Below, in pieces: positions 44,575 through 53,266 of a stretch of DNA of 64,000 nt. The DNA lies in contig NZ_MDAG01000079.1 of the NCBI RefSeq assembly GCF_002876705.1, positions 30,539 through 94,538 of the forward strand. Direction: 5' to 3'. The translations under genes were made by a program, and so were the position numbers. The notes below the pieces were generated by a model. The model was not told where the DNA came from, ran no database searches, and saw only the letters and a list, made by a program, of their open reading frames with translations. How positions within the stretch are numbered: the stretch's first letter is position 1; each line of letters begins with the position of its first letter. The DNA is from Enterovibrio norvegicus_B (GTDB taxonomy: Bacteria; Pseudomonadota; Gammaproteobacteria; Enterobacterales; Vibrionaceae).

Positions 44575-45216
44575 ATGGATCAAGAGTTTTGGCACGGCCG
44601 TTGGGCAGAGAATCGAATTGGATTTCATTTAACAGAGACCAATCCGCTATTGGTGAAATACTGGCCAGCGCTGTCACCAACACGTGATCAATCTGTGTTG
44701 GTACCCATGTGTGGCAAGTCGGTCGATTTGTCTTGGTTGGCCTCAAATCACGATAATGTGGTTGGCGTTGAATTGAGTGACATTGCGGTGAGAGGCTTCT
44801 TTGCCGAGCATTTGTATACCCCGCTTGTTACACAGATCAGTGGGTCACATAAGCTGTATGAGTTTGATGAGTTGTCGGTATACAGTGGTGACTTCTTTAC
44901 TGCGCCGCTTTCAACGTATCCGCTTATTTACGATCGCGCTGCACTTATCGCCATGCCTGAATCGTTAAGAGAACAATACGCCTCTCATCTCTTGTCGTTG
45001 CTAGCGCCAGGCGGAAAGATCCTGCTTGTAACGTTGGATTACCCGCAAGATGAAATGTCTGGCCCACCGTTCAGTGTGAATGCGGATGCTGTGAAGGCAT
45101 TGTTTGAAGGGTGTACCGTGAGATTCTTGAATCGTGATAATGAGGCTTCTCGTCCACCATCAGGGAAAGGGGCAAGCTACTTTGCCGAAGAAGTCTGGTT
45201 GATTGAAAAGCCGTAA
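44575..45216 (+). CDS. tpm: Thiopurine S-methyltransferase family protein (Tpm)
   Basis: A SAM-dependent methyltransferase of the bacterial TPMT group, which methylates thiopurines and also selenium or tellurium oxyanions. 213 residues. Seen: MDQEFWHGRWAENRIGFHL at the N-terminus, which is diagnostic, the SAM site VLVPMCGKSVDLSWLA near residue 41, VVGVELSDIAV near 62, YDRAALIAMP near 119 and a C-terminal YFAEEVWLIEK. The natural substrate is not known. Monocistronic; convergent with purT through a shared terminator. Confidence 0.93.
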   Translation: MDQEFWHGRWAENRIGFHLTETNPLLVKYWPALSPTRDQSVLVPMCGKSVDLSWLASNHDNVVGVELSDIAVRGFFAEHLYTPLVTQISGSHKLYEFDELSVYSGDFFTAPLSTYPLIYDRAALIAMPESLREQYASHLLSLLAPGGKILLVTLDYPQDEMSGPPFSVNADAVKALFEGCTVRFLNRDNEASRPPSGKGASYFAEEVWLIEKP

Positions 45217-45261
45217 TAGGTTTTCCTTTGTTCAGTGTTTATTTTACTGACCAGAACCAAG

Positions 45262-45299
45262 AAAAAGCGCCTCAGTGACATGCACTGAGACGCTTTTTC
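45262..45299. terminator. Bidirectional terminator between tpm and purT
   Basis: Long stem AAAAAGCG-CTCAGTG / CACTGAG-CGCTTTTT with one internal mismatch and T runs on both sides. Confidence 0.88.
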
Positions 45300-45336
45300 G
45301 TATTTGGTTCAGGAGCGGTTTGGTTAACGCAAAGCG

Positions 45337-46518
45337 TTAATCATTGAAGTTGATGTTTATTGCGCTTGCCGCGGTGACGGCTTTACTCACTGCACTGTCT
45401 ACGTCGTCGCTGCGTGTGAGCGCGACACCTAATCGACGGCGACCGTCGATATCTGGCTTACCAAATAAACGCACTTGTGTGTCAGGCAATGCAAGTGCAT
45501 CGCTCAAACCACTGAACGAAATGTTTGTCGATGTGCCTTCGCCAAGAATCACGGCGGAGGCAGAAGGGCCATAAAGACGAATGGCACCCACAGGCAAGCC
45601 AAGGAATGCGCGAACGTGAAGCGCGAACTCTGATAAGTCTTGAGAAATCAGGGTCACCATGCCGGTATCGTGCGGGCGAGGGGAGACTTCGCTGAACAAT
45701 ACGTCATCACCTTTAATGAAAAGTTCAACGCCAAACAAACCGTGCCCACCCAATGCAGTGACCACTTTACGCGCTACGTCTTCAGCGGCTTGTCGCGCTT
45801 TGTCGCTCATTGCTTGTGGCTGCCATGATTCGCGGTAATCGCCGTCTTCTTGGCGGTGACCAATCGGCGCACAGAAATGAATGCCATCAACTGCGCTGAC
45901 CGTCAGCAAGGTGATTTCATAATCAAACTCAACAAAGCCTTCAACGATCACGCGACCAGCGCCTGCACGGCCGCCTTCTTGTGCATAGCTCCATGCGCTA
46001 TCAATGTCTGCGGGTGATTTCACTACGCTTTGGCCTTTGCCTGATGAACTCATTACTGGCTTCACTACGCAAGGCGTGCCAACACGTTCAATCGCGGAAA
46101 CGAATGCATCTTTAGTGTCTGCGAATTCATAAGGCGACGTCGGCACGTTAAGTTCTTCTGCGGCGAGGCGGCGAATGCCTTCACGGTTCATCGTTAGTTG
46201 CGTTGCACGCGCAGTAGGAACGACGTTCACGCCGTGTTGTTCTAGCGCAACCAATCGATCTGTCGCAATGGCTTCGATTTCAGGCACAACGTAATCTGGT
46301 TTTTCTTTTGCGATGATGTCAGCGAGTGCATCGCCATCTAGCATATCTACAACGTGGCTGCGGTGAGCAATTTGCATAGCAGGTGCATCGGCGTAACGGT
46401 CACATGCAATAACTTCAATGCCTAAACGTTGGCATTCAATGGCGACTTCTTTGCCCAGTTCGCCAGAACCTAGTAGTAAAACGCGGGTCGCACCGGGGCG
46501 TGTTGCAGTTCCAAACAT
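45337..46518 (-). CDS. purT: Formate-dependent GAR transformylase PurT
   Basis: PurT makes formyl-GAR from GAR, formate and ATP, the folate-free alternative to PurN in purine synthesis. 393 residues of the ATP-grasp superfamily: MFGTATRPGATRVLLLGSGELGKEVAIE at the N-terminus, CVVKPVMSSSGKGQSVV (ATP binding near 154) and EVSPRPHDTGMVTL near 275. An ATG three codons upstream (46527) lacks a usable ribosome site; 46518 has GGA at correct spacing and fits the family start. Two overlapping PurR boxes lie 45-72 bases upstream, so purine repression is likely. Confidence 0.95.
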   Translation of the reverse strand: MFGTATRPGATRVLLLGSGELGKEVAIECQRLGIEVIACDRYADAPAMQIAHRSHVVDMLDGDALADIIAKEKPDYVVPEIEAIATDRLVALEQHGVNVVPTARATQLTMNREGIRRLAAEELNVPTSPYEFADTKDAFVSAIERVGTPCVVKPVMSSSGKGQSVVKSPADIDSAWSYAQEGGRAGAGRVIVEGFVEFDYEITLLTVSAVDGIHFCAPIGHRQEDGDYRESWQPQAMSDKARQAAEDVARKVVTALGGHGLFGVELFIKGDDVLFSEVSPRPHDTGMVTLISQDLSEFALHVRAFLGLPVGAIRLYGPSASAVILGEGTSTNISFSGLSDALALPDTQVRLFGKPDIDGRRRLGVALTRSDDVDSAVSKAVTAASAININFND

Positions 46519-46562
46519 GATATTCATCCATCAAAGCGAAATTCTGGCAGTGATTTTACCTT

Positions 46563-46590
46563 AAGCAATCGTTTGCGCAAGCGTTTGCTA
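46563..46590 (-). promoter_or_regulatory. Two overlapping PurR operators upstream of purT
   Basis: AAGCAATCGTTTGCGC (46563-46578) and GCGCAAGCGTTTGCTA (46575-46590) each closely match the PurR consensus ACGCAAACGTTTGCGT and share four bases. Guanine or hypoxanthine bound to PurR would repress purT here. Confidence 0.8.
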
Positions 46591-46690
46591 TTGTGGTTTG
46601 GGTAGATTGATATACGGTTATGCTTCTGATTTGATTAAAAAGAAAGCAATCTGCCGGTTAATCAAACAAAGAAGAAAGTGACGTGAGAGG

Positions 46691-46720
46691 GGAAGAAAAA
46701 GCCGCCAATGATGGCGGCTT
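46691..46720 (-). terminator. Terminator after the EamA gene (reverse strand)
   Basis: Arms AAGCCGCCA / TGGCGGCTT; on the reverse strand the second arm is followed by Ts. Confidence 0.8.
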
Positions 46721-46725
46721 GATGA

Positions 46726-47613
46726 TCATTGCGTCGTGTTGGATTTGCGCGTTTCCCAATGGGTGATGAAGAACACCGCACCAATAATGATGGCGGCACC
46801 TAACCAGAGTCGACCTGGTGGCACCCAACCAAACACGAGGAAGCCAAAGAGTACGTTCAATGGCAATTTAGCGTGGTCAAAAGGCTGCACGAATGAAGCG
46901 TCAGCCACCGCATAGGCCTTTGCGATTGCCCATTGCGCCAATGCAGTGAAAAGCCCCGCGCCAATCAATAAGCCCCACACCACGTTGCCACTCGGCATGG
47001 TCCAATCTGGTACCGCAAGCAGTATGTTGAATGGGGTTATTAACAGCAGAAGGTAAACCACCATAGTAGTCGGACTGTCGTGATGCGACAGTTTCTTCAC
47101 CATCAATGAATACGTCGCCCAAAAGAAAGCCGCGCCAATGGGTAACAAGGTTGCCCAGTTAAAGTTATCGCCCCAAGGTTCTAAGATGATCATCGCACCT
47201 ATGAAACCACTGATGGTTGCGAACCATCGTGCAGGCCCAACTCGCTCACCGAGGAACAAACCTGAACCTATGGTGGCGAAAAGCGGGGATGTCATCAGAA
47301 GGGCAATACCTTGCCAAATTGGTACAGGATACGCGAGAGCCCACAGCCAAAGCTGAATACCAATCACCGAGAAGAACACACGTAAGCAGTGCATGCCTAA
47401 ATGTTCTGTCTTCAATGCGTTTCGGATACCCATGCTTCTCAGCCACGGCACCATGACCAACAGTGCAATGAAGTACTGAATAAAGGCAACCGTCGTGGAA
47501 GGGAGCTGCATTTTGAAGCTCACGTACTGCGCAATGCTATTTACCATGGCAAAGCAGATACCAGCAGTTAGCATCCAAGTCGCGCCGAGAATGGGGTTAT
47601 GTGGTTGGCTCAT
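46726..47613 (-). CDS. EamA/DMT family transporter
   Basis: 295 residues and ten predicted helices in two EamA repeats (AGICFAMVNSIAQYVSF near 17; GAAFFWATYSLMVKKLSH near 160). It resembles the S-adenosylmethionine/riboflavin-type DMT exporters in general plan, but the substrate cannot be assigned. It differs clearly from the other EamA gene at 26975, so it is not a recent duplicate. Monocistronic on the reverse strand, ending in its own terminator upstream of purT. Confidence 0.9.
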   Translation of the reverse strand: MSQPHNPILGATWMLTAGICFAMVNSIAQYVSFKMQLPSTTVAFIQYFIALLVMVPWLRSMGIRNALKTEHLGMHCLRVFFSVIGIQLWLWALAYPVPIWQGIALLMTSPLFATIGSGLFLGERVGPARWFATISGFIGAMIILEPWGDNFNWATLLPIGAAFFWATYSLMVKKLSHHDSPTTMVVYLLLLITPFNILLAVPDWTMPSGNVVWGLLIGAGLFTALAQWAIAKAYAVADASFVQPFDHAKLPLNVLFGFLVFGWVPPGRLWLGAAIIIGAVFFITHWETRKSNTTQ

Positions 47614-47684
47614 GCGTATGTCTAAATTTGGATAAGTGACGGTGATAGTAGCGAATATTTTGCGAAGGGAAAGTGTTAATAACG

Positions 47685-47710
47685 AAAACGCCGGAGATCT
47701 CCGGCGTTTT
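47685..47710 (-). terminator. Terminator after cdd
   Basis: A perfect 26-base palindrome AAAACGCCGGAGA / TCTCCGGCGTTTT between cdd and the EamA gene. Confidence 0.8.
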
Positions 47711-47746
47711 GCTGCAATCTTGATGTTTATTCCATCAAGCTATGGA

Positions 47747-48634
47747 CTAGATGGCTAAATAACTCAGAGGAATATCTGGGTTTAGCGCTTCTAGCATGCC
47801 TTGCGTGTCTTGCAGGTAGCTGATGCTGCTGTTTGCATTTTCAACCAGCATCACTTCTTCGATGTCTTTTTGTGCCACATCAGCAAGGTTCATGGCAATC
47901 AATGCCACTTGAAGCGGCGGCAAACTCGGGTTGAACGCCGCATTCTCTGCGTACATGCCTGAGAAGATCTGGCCGCTTTTATCACGGATGGCAACACCAC
48001 AGAAGTTATTGGTGTATGGCGCATGGCTCATGTTTGCTGCAAGGATCGCCGCATTGGTTAATGGGCAGGTGTCTTCCGCAGACAGGCCATGGTTTTTAGT
48101 CGCAAGCAGTGGTTCATTGATGCCTAAATCTGACGGACCGAAAGGTTCTGGCAGGTAGCTGTGTAGCGATTGCGCTTCACGTTGTGGTAATTGCACTTCG
48201 AGATGTTCAGCGCCATTCAGTTCGTTCATAAACTGACGACAGTGACCGCAAGGGCTGTAGTTAATGGTGATGTCTTTGAGGGACGTTTCACCCTTAATCC
48301 ACGCATGGCTGATCGCTGATTGTTCCGCGTGTACAGATTGGTTGAGCTGAACGCCTTCAAATTCCATGTTGGCACCAAAGTACAAACGACCAGAATTGCC
48401 ACGTGCAATGGCACCGACGTAGAACGTCGAAATAGGTGCAATGGAATAGGCGGCAGCAACGGGTAACAAGGCAACGCGCAGATCCGCATCGGATAAACCG
48501 CTTAGGCTTTTCAGAGAATCAAACGCATCAGCACTGATGGTCGCATCAAATTGCGGGGCATTGGCAATTTCTAACATCGCCTCGTTAAGAGGGGCAGGCA
48601 AAGCATGAATTGCTTCTAAAACACTGGCTCGCAT
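47747..48634 (-). CDS. cdd: Cytidine deaminase Cdd
   Basis: Cdd deaminates cytidine and deoxycytidine to uridine forms in pyrimidine salvage. 295 residues, the long E. coli-type dimeric form. The zinc site is seen in the N-terminal catalytic half: VHAEQSAI (His and catalytic Glu near 102-104) and PCGHCRQF (two Cys near 129 and 132). The C-terminal half is the non-catalytic copy. The frame runs back to 48757, but MRASVLEAIHALPAPLNEAM at 48634 has GGAG upstream and matches the family. A CRP-type site lies 60-75 bases upstream. It follows yohK, as in E. coli (yohJ-yohK-cdd). Confidence 0.95.
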   Translation of the reverse strand: MRASVLEAIHALPAPLNEAMLEIANAPQFDATISADAFDSLKSLSGLSDADLRVALLPVAAAYSIAPISTFYVGAIARGNSGRLYFGANMEFEGVQLNQSVHAEQSAISHAWIKGETSLKDITINYSPCGHCRQFMNELNGAEHLEVQLPQREAQSLHSYLPEPFGPSDLGINEPLLATKNHGLSAEDTCPLTNAAILAANMSHAPYTNNFCGVAIRDKSGQIFSGMYAENAAFNPSLPPLQVALIAMNLADVAQKDIEEVMLVENANSSISYLQDTQGMLEALNPDIPLSYLAI

Positions 48635-48693
48635 GTCGGCTCCGTGTGTTGTCTTATGGGCGACTATTGTAGTAGACAATGGTAGATTGTTAA

Positions 48694-48709
48694 TGTGATC
48701 AATGTCACT
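48694..48709 (-). promoter_or_regulatory. CRP-type site upstream of cdd
   Basis: TGTGATCAATGTCACT fits the CRP consensus TGTGA-N6-TCACA with one mismatch. E. coli cdd is under CRP and CytR, so the same control is likely here. Confidence 0.7.
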
Positions 48710-48784
48710 TAAAAATTGTAACATGGATTGTAATTGCACTGATTGGAGTGACATCACATGTTCACGATTGCATTTGATCTGGCC

Positions 48785-49474
48785 CTACTTCGTGATGAAA
48801 TCCAATGCAATCATCATGAGGTGGAAAACCAAAGGTGCTAGTAATGCCGTGAAAATGCCGCAGATCACTAAGGCTAACGAGCTAATCGCGCCTTCTTGGT
48901 AATTCGACTCTGCGGCTTTTGCTGTACCAATGGCGTGAGATACAGCACCGATTGATAATCCGCGAGCCAACGGTGATTTGATGTTCAGCACATTCAACAA
49001 GGGATAGCCGATGAGTGCGCCAAACAATCCCGCTACCACTACAAGTGCAGCTGAAACAGCAGGTATACCGCCAATTTGCTCCGCGGTGCTCAAAGCAAAG
49101 GGAGTCGAAATGGACTTTGGCAATACTGAAGCCGCAATTTGTTCGCTACCTCCAACAAGCAACGCAAACGCGGTGCCGATGATCATGGAAGCGATACTGG
49201 CGCAGGCACACGCCATCAAAATGATGCGCCAATGGCGTCTGATCAAATGTAACTGTTCATACAGTGGATAAGCCAGCGCGATAACCGCAGGCCCCAGCAT
49301 CAGATGAATAGGTTGGTTTTCTGCAAAGTAGGTTTGGTAAGTATTGTCCGTGTAAAAAACCGCGGGCATGAGTACCATTAAACTGAGTAACAGAGGGTTG
49401 CAAAGGGGGTGATTCACTCGAAGGGCAATTTTACGTGCGATGAGATAAACCACGATGGTCGCGATAATCCACAT
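48785..49474 (-). CDS. yohK: LrgB/CidB family membrane protein (YohK-like)
   Basis: 229 residues with about seven membrane helices. LrgB/CidB proteins act with LrgA/CidA partners; in bacteria they have been linked to murein hydrolase control or to export of pyruvate or nucleoside-type compounds. Seen: LPKSISTPFALSTAEQIGGIPAVSAA near residues 118-143 and ARGLSIGAVSHAIGTAKA near 170-187, both conserved in the family. Its ATG overlaps the last base of the yohJ stop. The link with cdd suggests a tie to nucleoside metabolism, which is inference. Confidence 0.88.
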   Translation of the reverse strand: MWIIATIVVYLIARKIALRVNHPLCNPLLLSLMVLMPAVFYTDNTYQTYFAENQPIHLMLGPAVIALAYPLYEQLHLIRRHWRIILMACACASIASMIIGTAFALLVGGSEQIAASVLPKSISTPFALSTAEQIGGIPAVSAALVVVAGLFGALIGYPLLNVLNIKSPLARGLSIGAVSHAIGTAKAAESNYQEGAISSLALVICGIFTALLAPLVFHLMMIALDFITK

Positions 49475-49821
49475 TACTTGCTCTCCCCTTGGTGTTTGTC
49501 GATCACTTTTGCCATCACGATCAAGACGACAAGGGAACTGACGAGGGTTGAGCCAAGTAAAGGCAAAGACTGAGAAAACAGAAGATCAAAGTGATCCATC
49601 AGGCCCATGCTGGCTGGAATAAAGAAGAGTGGCATAAAGGTGATCAATAAGGTGCAGGCATCTTTCACCCACCTTGCAGGCACTATCCCTGTGGTGAGGC
49701 AAAGGAACAACAACAGCATGCTGATGATACTGCTTGGGATTGGGAGTGGAATAAGTTGGGCAAGAAAGTAACCAAGGAAGTAAAAAAACGCGATAAGCGC
49801 AAACCCCAAAACATATTTCAC
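49474..49821 (-). CDS. yohJ: LrgA/CidA family membrane protein (YohJ-like)
   Basis: 115 residues and four membrane helices; holin-like in size. Partner of the YohK-like protein. Seen: LGYFLAQLIPLPIPSSIISMLLLFLCL near 16-42, the conserved PLPIPSSIIGM-type motif, and FMPLFFIPASMGLMDHFD near 62-79, both diagnostic. First gene of yohJ-yohK; translationally coupled to yohK by a one-base overlap. Confidence 0.88.
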   Translation of the reverse strand: MKYVLGFALIAFFYFLGYFLAQLIPLPIPSSIISMLLLFLCLTTGIVPARWVKDACTLLITFMPLFFIPASMGLMDHFDLLFSQSLPLLGSTLVSSLVVLIVMAKVIDKHQGESK

Positions 49822-49909
49822 AGCGAAGACCCAGCGGTAGCAAGAACCTGACCATTTTAAGCCAAATGGGCGCTATCAACCAGAAAACCTTCACAGGTTG
49901 GACGTCATA

Positions 49910-49954
49910 AAAGTGAAAACACTGCTTCCGTTAAAAACAACGAGAAGCAGTGTT
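49910..49954 (-). terminator. Terminator after the ToxR-like gene
   Basis: Stem AACACTGCTTC(CGTT) / (AACG)A GAAGCAGTGTT, two helices separated by one unpaired base, with T-rich sequence on the reverse strand after it. Confidence 0.75.
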
Positions 49955-49981
49955 CATGTATTTGGGGTGTATGTAGTTGTA

Positions 49982-50494
49982 CTAGATGATGTACAAATAC
50001 GCGCCGATAGAGAGGGTCACTGCCGCTACGGCACTCATTAATACTTTTGGTATGTAGGATGTTTTTGCAGGCGGTTCGAGCATCGGTTCATCAATATAAA
50101 TATCGAGCACATCCGGAGTCGACGGATCAGGCACTGCTTCGGCTTCGCGTTGATAGGTTTTCTGCGGGAGCGAGATGCGATAACCATAATCACCGACCAC
50201 ATCAAGCGGCAATACTTTGTGGCCTTGATGGTAGGACTTTGAGAGCAGAGAGCACAGGGTATTTTGATGCTGTGAAAACGAAGAATCCGGCAAGGACGTT
50301 GCAGTGTACAGAACACGCGCTGAAATCACTTCGCCCGCATGATAGCAAAGCATTTCAAGAAGACGGCACTCTTCGTATGTCAGCGTTGTTACCGCGCTAT
50401 CTCTCCAATACAACGAGCGACTTTCTGGCTCGAAATCAACCTCTGGAAACCGATAGCATCGGCTGTTTACCTTTGTGACCATTTCTTCATCCAT
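49982..50494 (-). CDS. ToxR-like winged-helix regulator with C-terminal membrane anchor
   Basis: 170 residues. The N-terminal 110 form a Trans_reg_C (OmpR/ToxR-type) winged helix: VDFEPESRSLYWRDSAVTTLTYEECRLLEMLCYHAGEVIS near 19-58, then a helix-turn-helix (FSQHQNTLCSLLSKSYHQ) and a wing ending GDYGYRISLP. An acidic linker (residues 118-145) leads to one membrane helix at the very end (VLMSAVAAVTLSIGAYLYII). There is thus no periplasmic sensor domain, unlike ToxR, TcpP or CadC. No partner like ToxS is adjacent. It may respond to a membrane or partner signal. Targets are unknown. Confidence 0.82.
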   Translation of the reverse strand: MDEEMVTKVNSRCYRFPEVDFEPESRSLYWRDSAVTTLTYEECRLLEMLCYHAGEVISARVLYTATSLPDSSFSQHQNTLCSLLSKSYHQGHKVLPLDVVGDYGYRISLPQKTYQREAEAVPDPSTPDVLDIYIDEPMLEPPAKTSYIPKVLMSAVAAVTLSIGAYLYII

Positions 50495-50617
50495 ACTGCA
50501 ATTGCCTTAAACAAAAGTGTGGACGCAATTCACGAAATATCAAATGTAACACAGTCGAATTTGCACGGTTTTTTAAAGGTATGTCAAACGGTAACTCGTC
50601 GTTTTTAAAGAAAAATG

Positions 50618-52042
50618 CTAGGACACAAGGGATTCGACGTAATGATAGACCGACTTTAGGACTGTCATTTTTTTCGCATCATTTTGATGTTCTTCAGCCA
50701 ACTCTTCGAGATTCGCCATGTAACCGGGTAAATGGGCTTCGAAGAAATCACGACGATGCAGATGCCACTGTTTCTGTTCATCATCCGTTAACGTGTTTGG
50801 GTAGTTGCGGGCGCGATAACGGAACAACAGCGGCTTAATACGTTCATCCGCTACTTGAATATCCAATCCTGCCAAGTTCTCAGGTTTGGTTTGGCGAATA
50901 ATGTCCATGGTCGAGCGATCGGAGGGCGAAAAGAAACCGTCGTAAAGCGCTGAATCAACGTTGCGCGCACGGTCGTATTCTGGCTTATCCGCATAAAGCG
51001 CAATCAGTTTTTCGCGCACATCGGGTCTTGCTTGAAGCTTTTTCAGGTTTTCCAAACATTGTTGTCTATCAATGCCTAGGCGTTCTGCATCTTCAGGACG
51101 AAGGGTTTTTGCTTCTGCAAGGACTGGGCACTTATTGATGTGAATCAGCTTGATGGGCGCAGGCAGCTCGTCAGGGGCGAGATCAGCGTGGCGCGTGTAT
51201 AAACGTTCTCGAAGGGCGTCTGTATCGAGATCAAACAGCGGCGAGGGATCGCGTCCCAAATCGACAGCAATAACCGCATTCTTATTGTCTGGATGCCATG
51301 CAACAGGCACGATCCAACTGGTGTTTCCGCGCTCTGTACCAAACATGCCTGAAACATGCACAAGCGGCTTCATCGATACAACGTCAATGAGTGGCGTGAG
51401 CTTGTTTTTATTGCGATAGGTATACAGGTAATCAAACAACCTTGGCTGTGCTGATTTCAGTTTTTTCGCCATTTCGATGGTGGCGATAACATCGGCCATC
51501 GCATCGTGTGCATTGGCGTGTTCAATGCCGTTCGCGACAGACAAATGTTCCAGCTTAAAGCTCGTGAAGCCTTGCTCGTTCTCAGGCCATTCAATCCCGT
51601 CGGGGCGAAGGGCATAGCAAGCGCGCATTGCATCTAGCAAATCCCAACGTGAATTACCGTTTTGCCAGCTCCAACCATACGGGTCGAAGAAGTTACGGTA
51701 CAAGGTGTAGCGCGAGACTTCATCATCAAATCGGATGTTGTTGTAACCCACAGCGCAGGTGCCTGGCATGGCTAATTGCTCGTGGATCTTCGCAATGAAC
51801 TCAGGTTCAGACAGACCACGGCTCACTGCCGTTTGTGGCGTGATACCGGTGATCAAACAGGCCTCAGGGTTTGGCAAGTAATCATTGGGTGGTTGGCAAT
51901 AGATAACCAAAGGCTCGCCAATGATATTGAAATCTTGGTCGGTTCTTACGCCTGCAAATTGACAAGGTCTGTCGAGAGCAGGGCTAACGCCAAAGGTTTC
52001 GTAGTCGAAGAAGAAAAATGTAGATTCGCTGCCGTTTGCCAC
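50618..52042 (-). CDS. sbcB: Exodeoxyribonuclease I SbcB
   Basis: SbcB degrades single-stranded DNA 3' to 5' and takes part in mismatch repair and recombination. 474 residues from the GTG at 52042. The DEDDh catalytic set is seen: FFDYETFG near residue 14, CAVGYNNIRFDDEVSR near 105 and EHANAHDAMADV near 173. The frame opens at 52177, but residues before VANGSESTFFFFDYE do not match the family; GGAT precedes the GTG, and the length then equals E. coli's (475). The C-terminal SH3-like and helical domains are complete. Confidence 0.93.
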   Translation of the reverse strand: MANGSESTFFFFDYETFGVSPALDRPCQFAGVRTDQDFNIIGEPLVIYCQPPNDYLPNPEACLITGITPQTAVSRGLSEPEFIAKIHEQLAMPGTCAVGYNNIRFDDEVSRYTLYRNFFDPYGWSWQNGNSRWDLLDAMRACYALRPDGIEWPENEQGFTSFKLEHLSVANGIEHANAHDAMADVIATIEMAKKLKSAQPRLFDYLYTYRNKNKLTPLIDVVSMKPLVHVSGMFGTERGNTSWIVPVAWHPDNKNAVIAVDLGRDPSPLFDLDTDALRERLYTRHADLAPDELPAPIKLIHINKCPVLAEAKTLRPEDAERLGIDRQQCLENLKKLQARPDVREKLIALYADKPEYDRARNVDSALYDGFFSPSDRSTMDIIRQTKPENLAGLDIQVADERIKPLLFRYRARNYPNTLTDDEQKQWHLHRRDFFEAHLPGYMANLEELAEEHQNDAKKMTVLKSVYHYVESLVS

Positions 52043-52262
52043 TGTGGTATCCAAGGGATTGATAGACAGAAGGATGTTACCGCAAATTGCGTGACAAATC
52101 TCGGCTAAAACAGGATGAAAATAGTGTGTCCAGACGGATCTGCCCGTGTTGAAAGTAAGACAATGAAACCTGTGCATTTTCTTATGCTTAAAGAAAGCCT
52201 TTGGTTCTCATTCTGTAGTTTTTATGCGCAGGGCATTCTCAGCGCGTGTAGAAGGACTGATT

Positions 52263-53246
52263 ATGTATCGACAGATCGTATTGTTACCCCTTACCGTTTT
52301 TACTCTCTTTGGTTGTTCAAGCACACCATCACTGGATGCGTATTCTTCGTTTGCCACCACAACAGAAAGTGTTTCTTCCGACATGACAACCTACTTCTCA
52401 GCATTTTCGACCGTGTCGGTTGAGCATCAACTCCATACTGTGGCGGCGACATACCAAGGTGCTCAAGCTAAGAAATTGGTGCCCGAAACCATTACGTCTA
52501 TTGCTTCTCCCTTTGAAGAGAGAAAACGGGCCAATGCGCTCACCCTGTACAAGTCGGCAGATGCATTGCGCAAATATGCCGCCTCGCTAAACAACCTTGC
52601 CAATGCAGTGAATGAAGACGATGTAAAACTCGCAGCATCGCAAATGCTTTGGTCAGTGAAAGGCATATCAGAACAATACAGTGAGTACACTGGCACGCCG
52701 TTGAATGGCTATGAAAAATATGGCTCAGAAGTAACAGCATTTATTTCCACCTTAGGCACGTCATACCTCAACCGGAAAAAAGACAAAGCATTACGTGAGA
52801 TCATCATTCAAGCCGATGAAAGCGTGTCTTTGCTGATTGGCGAAATGGTTTCGGCGTTGGAAAACGGTGGCGTTGTGGTGCTTTGTCGCATTGCAAATGA
52901 AAGCGAAATTAACGACATGGTGCTGAATTATCGGAAGCTCGCCAAAGATCCTGATACGTCCTATCAAACACGGCGCAATCTCGTGACGTCTATCTATCAA
53001 AAATCGAAAGAAATGGACGCCTTTGAAGCGCGATCATTGGTGACCATTAATGCGCTGAAAGAAATCAAATCAACGCATAACACGATGGCAACGGCGTTTG
53101 CGGAAGATGACATCAACAAAGACACCATCATGAATGCGGTGGGGCAGTTGAAGTATGCCCATGGCAGCTACCGTTCACTGAACAAACTGATAGAGAAATG
53201 CACGGACGGCGTGACGCGTGTTGATAACGTGTTGACGTGTAAATAA
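52263..53246 (+). CDS. Hypothetical lipoprotein, helical
   Basis: 327 residues from ATG 52263 (AAGGAC upstream); an upstream in-frame start at 52224 is less likely because it would bury the signal peptide. Lipobox LFGC (Cys near 17) followed by Ser-Ser, which by E. coli rules favours the outer membrane. The rest is strongly helical with no recognised domain; stretches such as ANALTLYKSADALRKYAASLNNLANAVNEDDVKLAASQML look like long amphipathic helices. Cys residues remain near positions 212, 314 and 326. It is followed after 20 bases by a small helical protein on the same strand. Function unknown. Confidence 0.8.
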   Translation: MYRQIVLLPLTVFTLFGCSSTPSLDAYSSFATTTESVSSDMTTYFSAFSTVSVEHQLHTVAATYQGAQAKKLVPETITSIASPFEERKRANALTLYKSADALRKYAASLNNLANAVNEDDVKLAASQMLWSVKGISEQYSEYTGTPLNGYEKYGSEVTAFISTLGTSYLNRKKDKALREIIIQADESVSLLIGEMVSALENGGVVVLCRIANESEINDMVLNYRKLAKDPDTSYQTRRNLVTSIYQKSKEMDAFEARSLVTINALKEIKSTHNTMATAFAEDDINKDTIMNAVGQLKYAHGSYRSLNKLIEKCTDGVTRVDNVLTCK

Positions 53247-53266
53247 CCCGATGTTGAGGAGCGACA

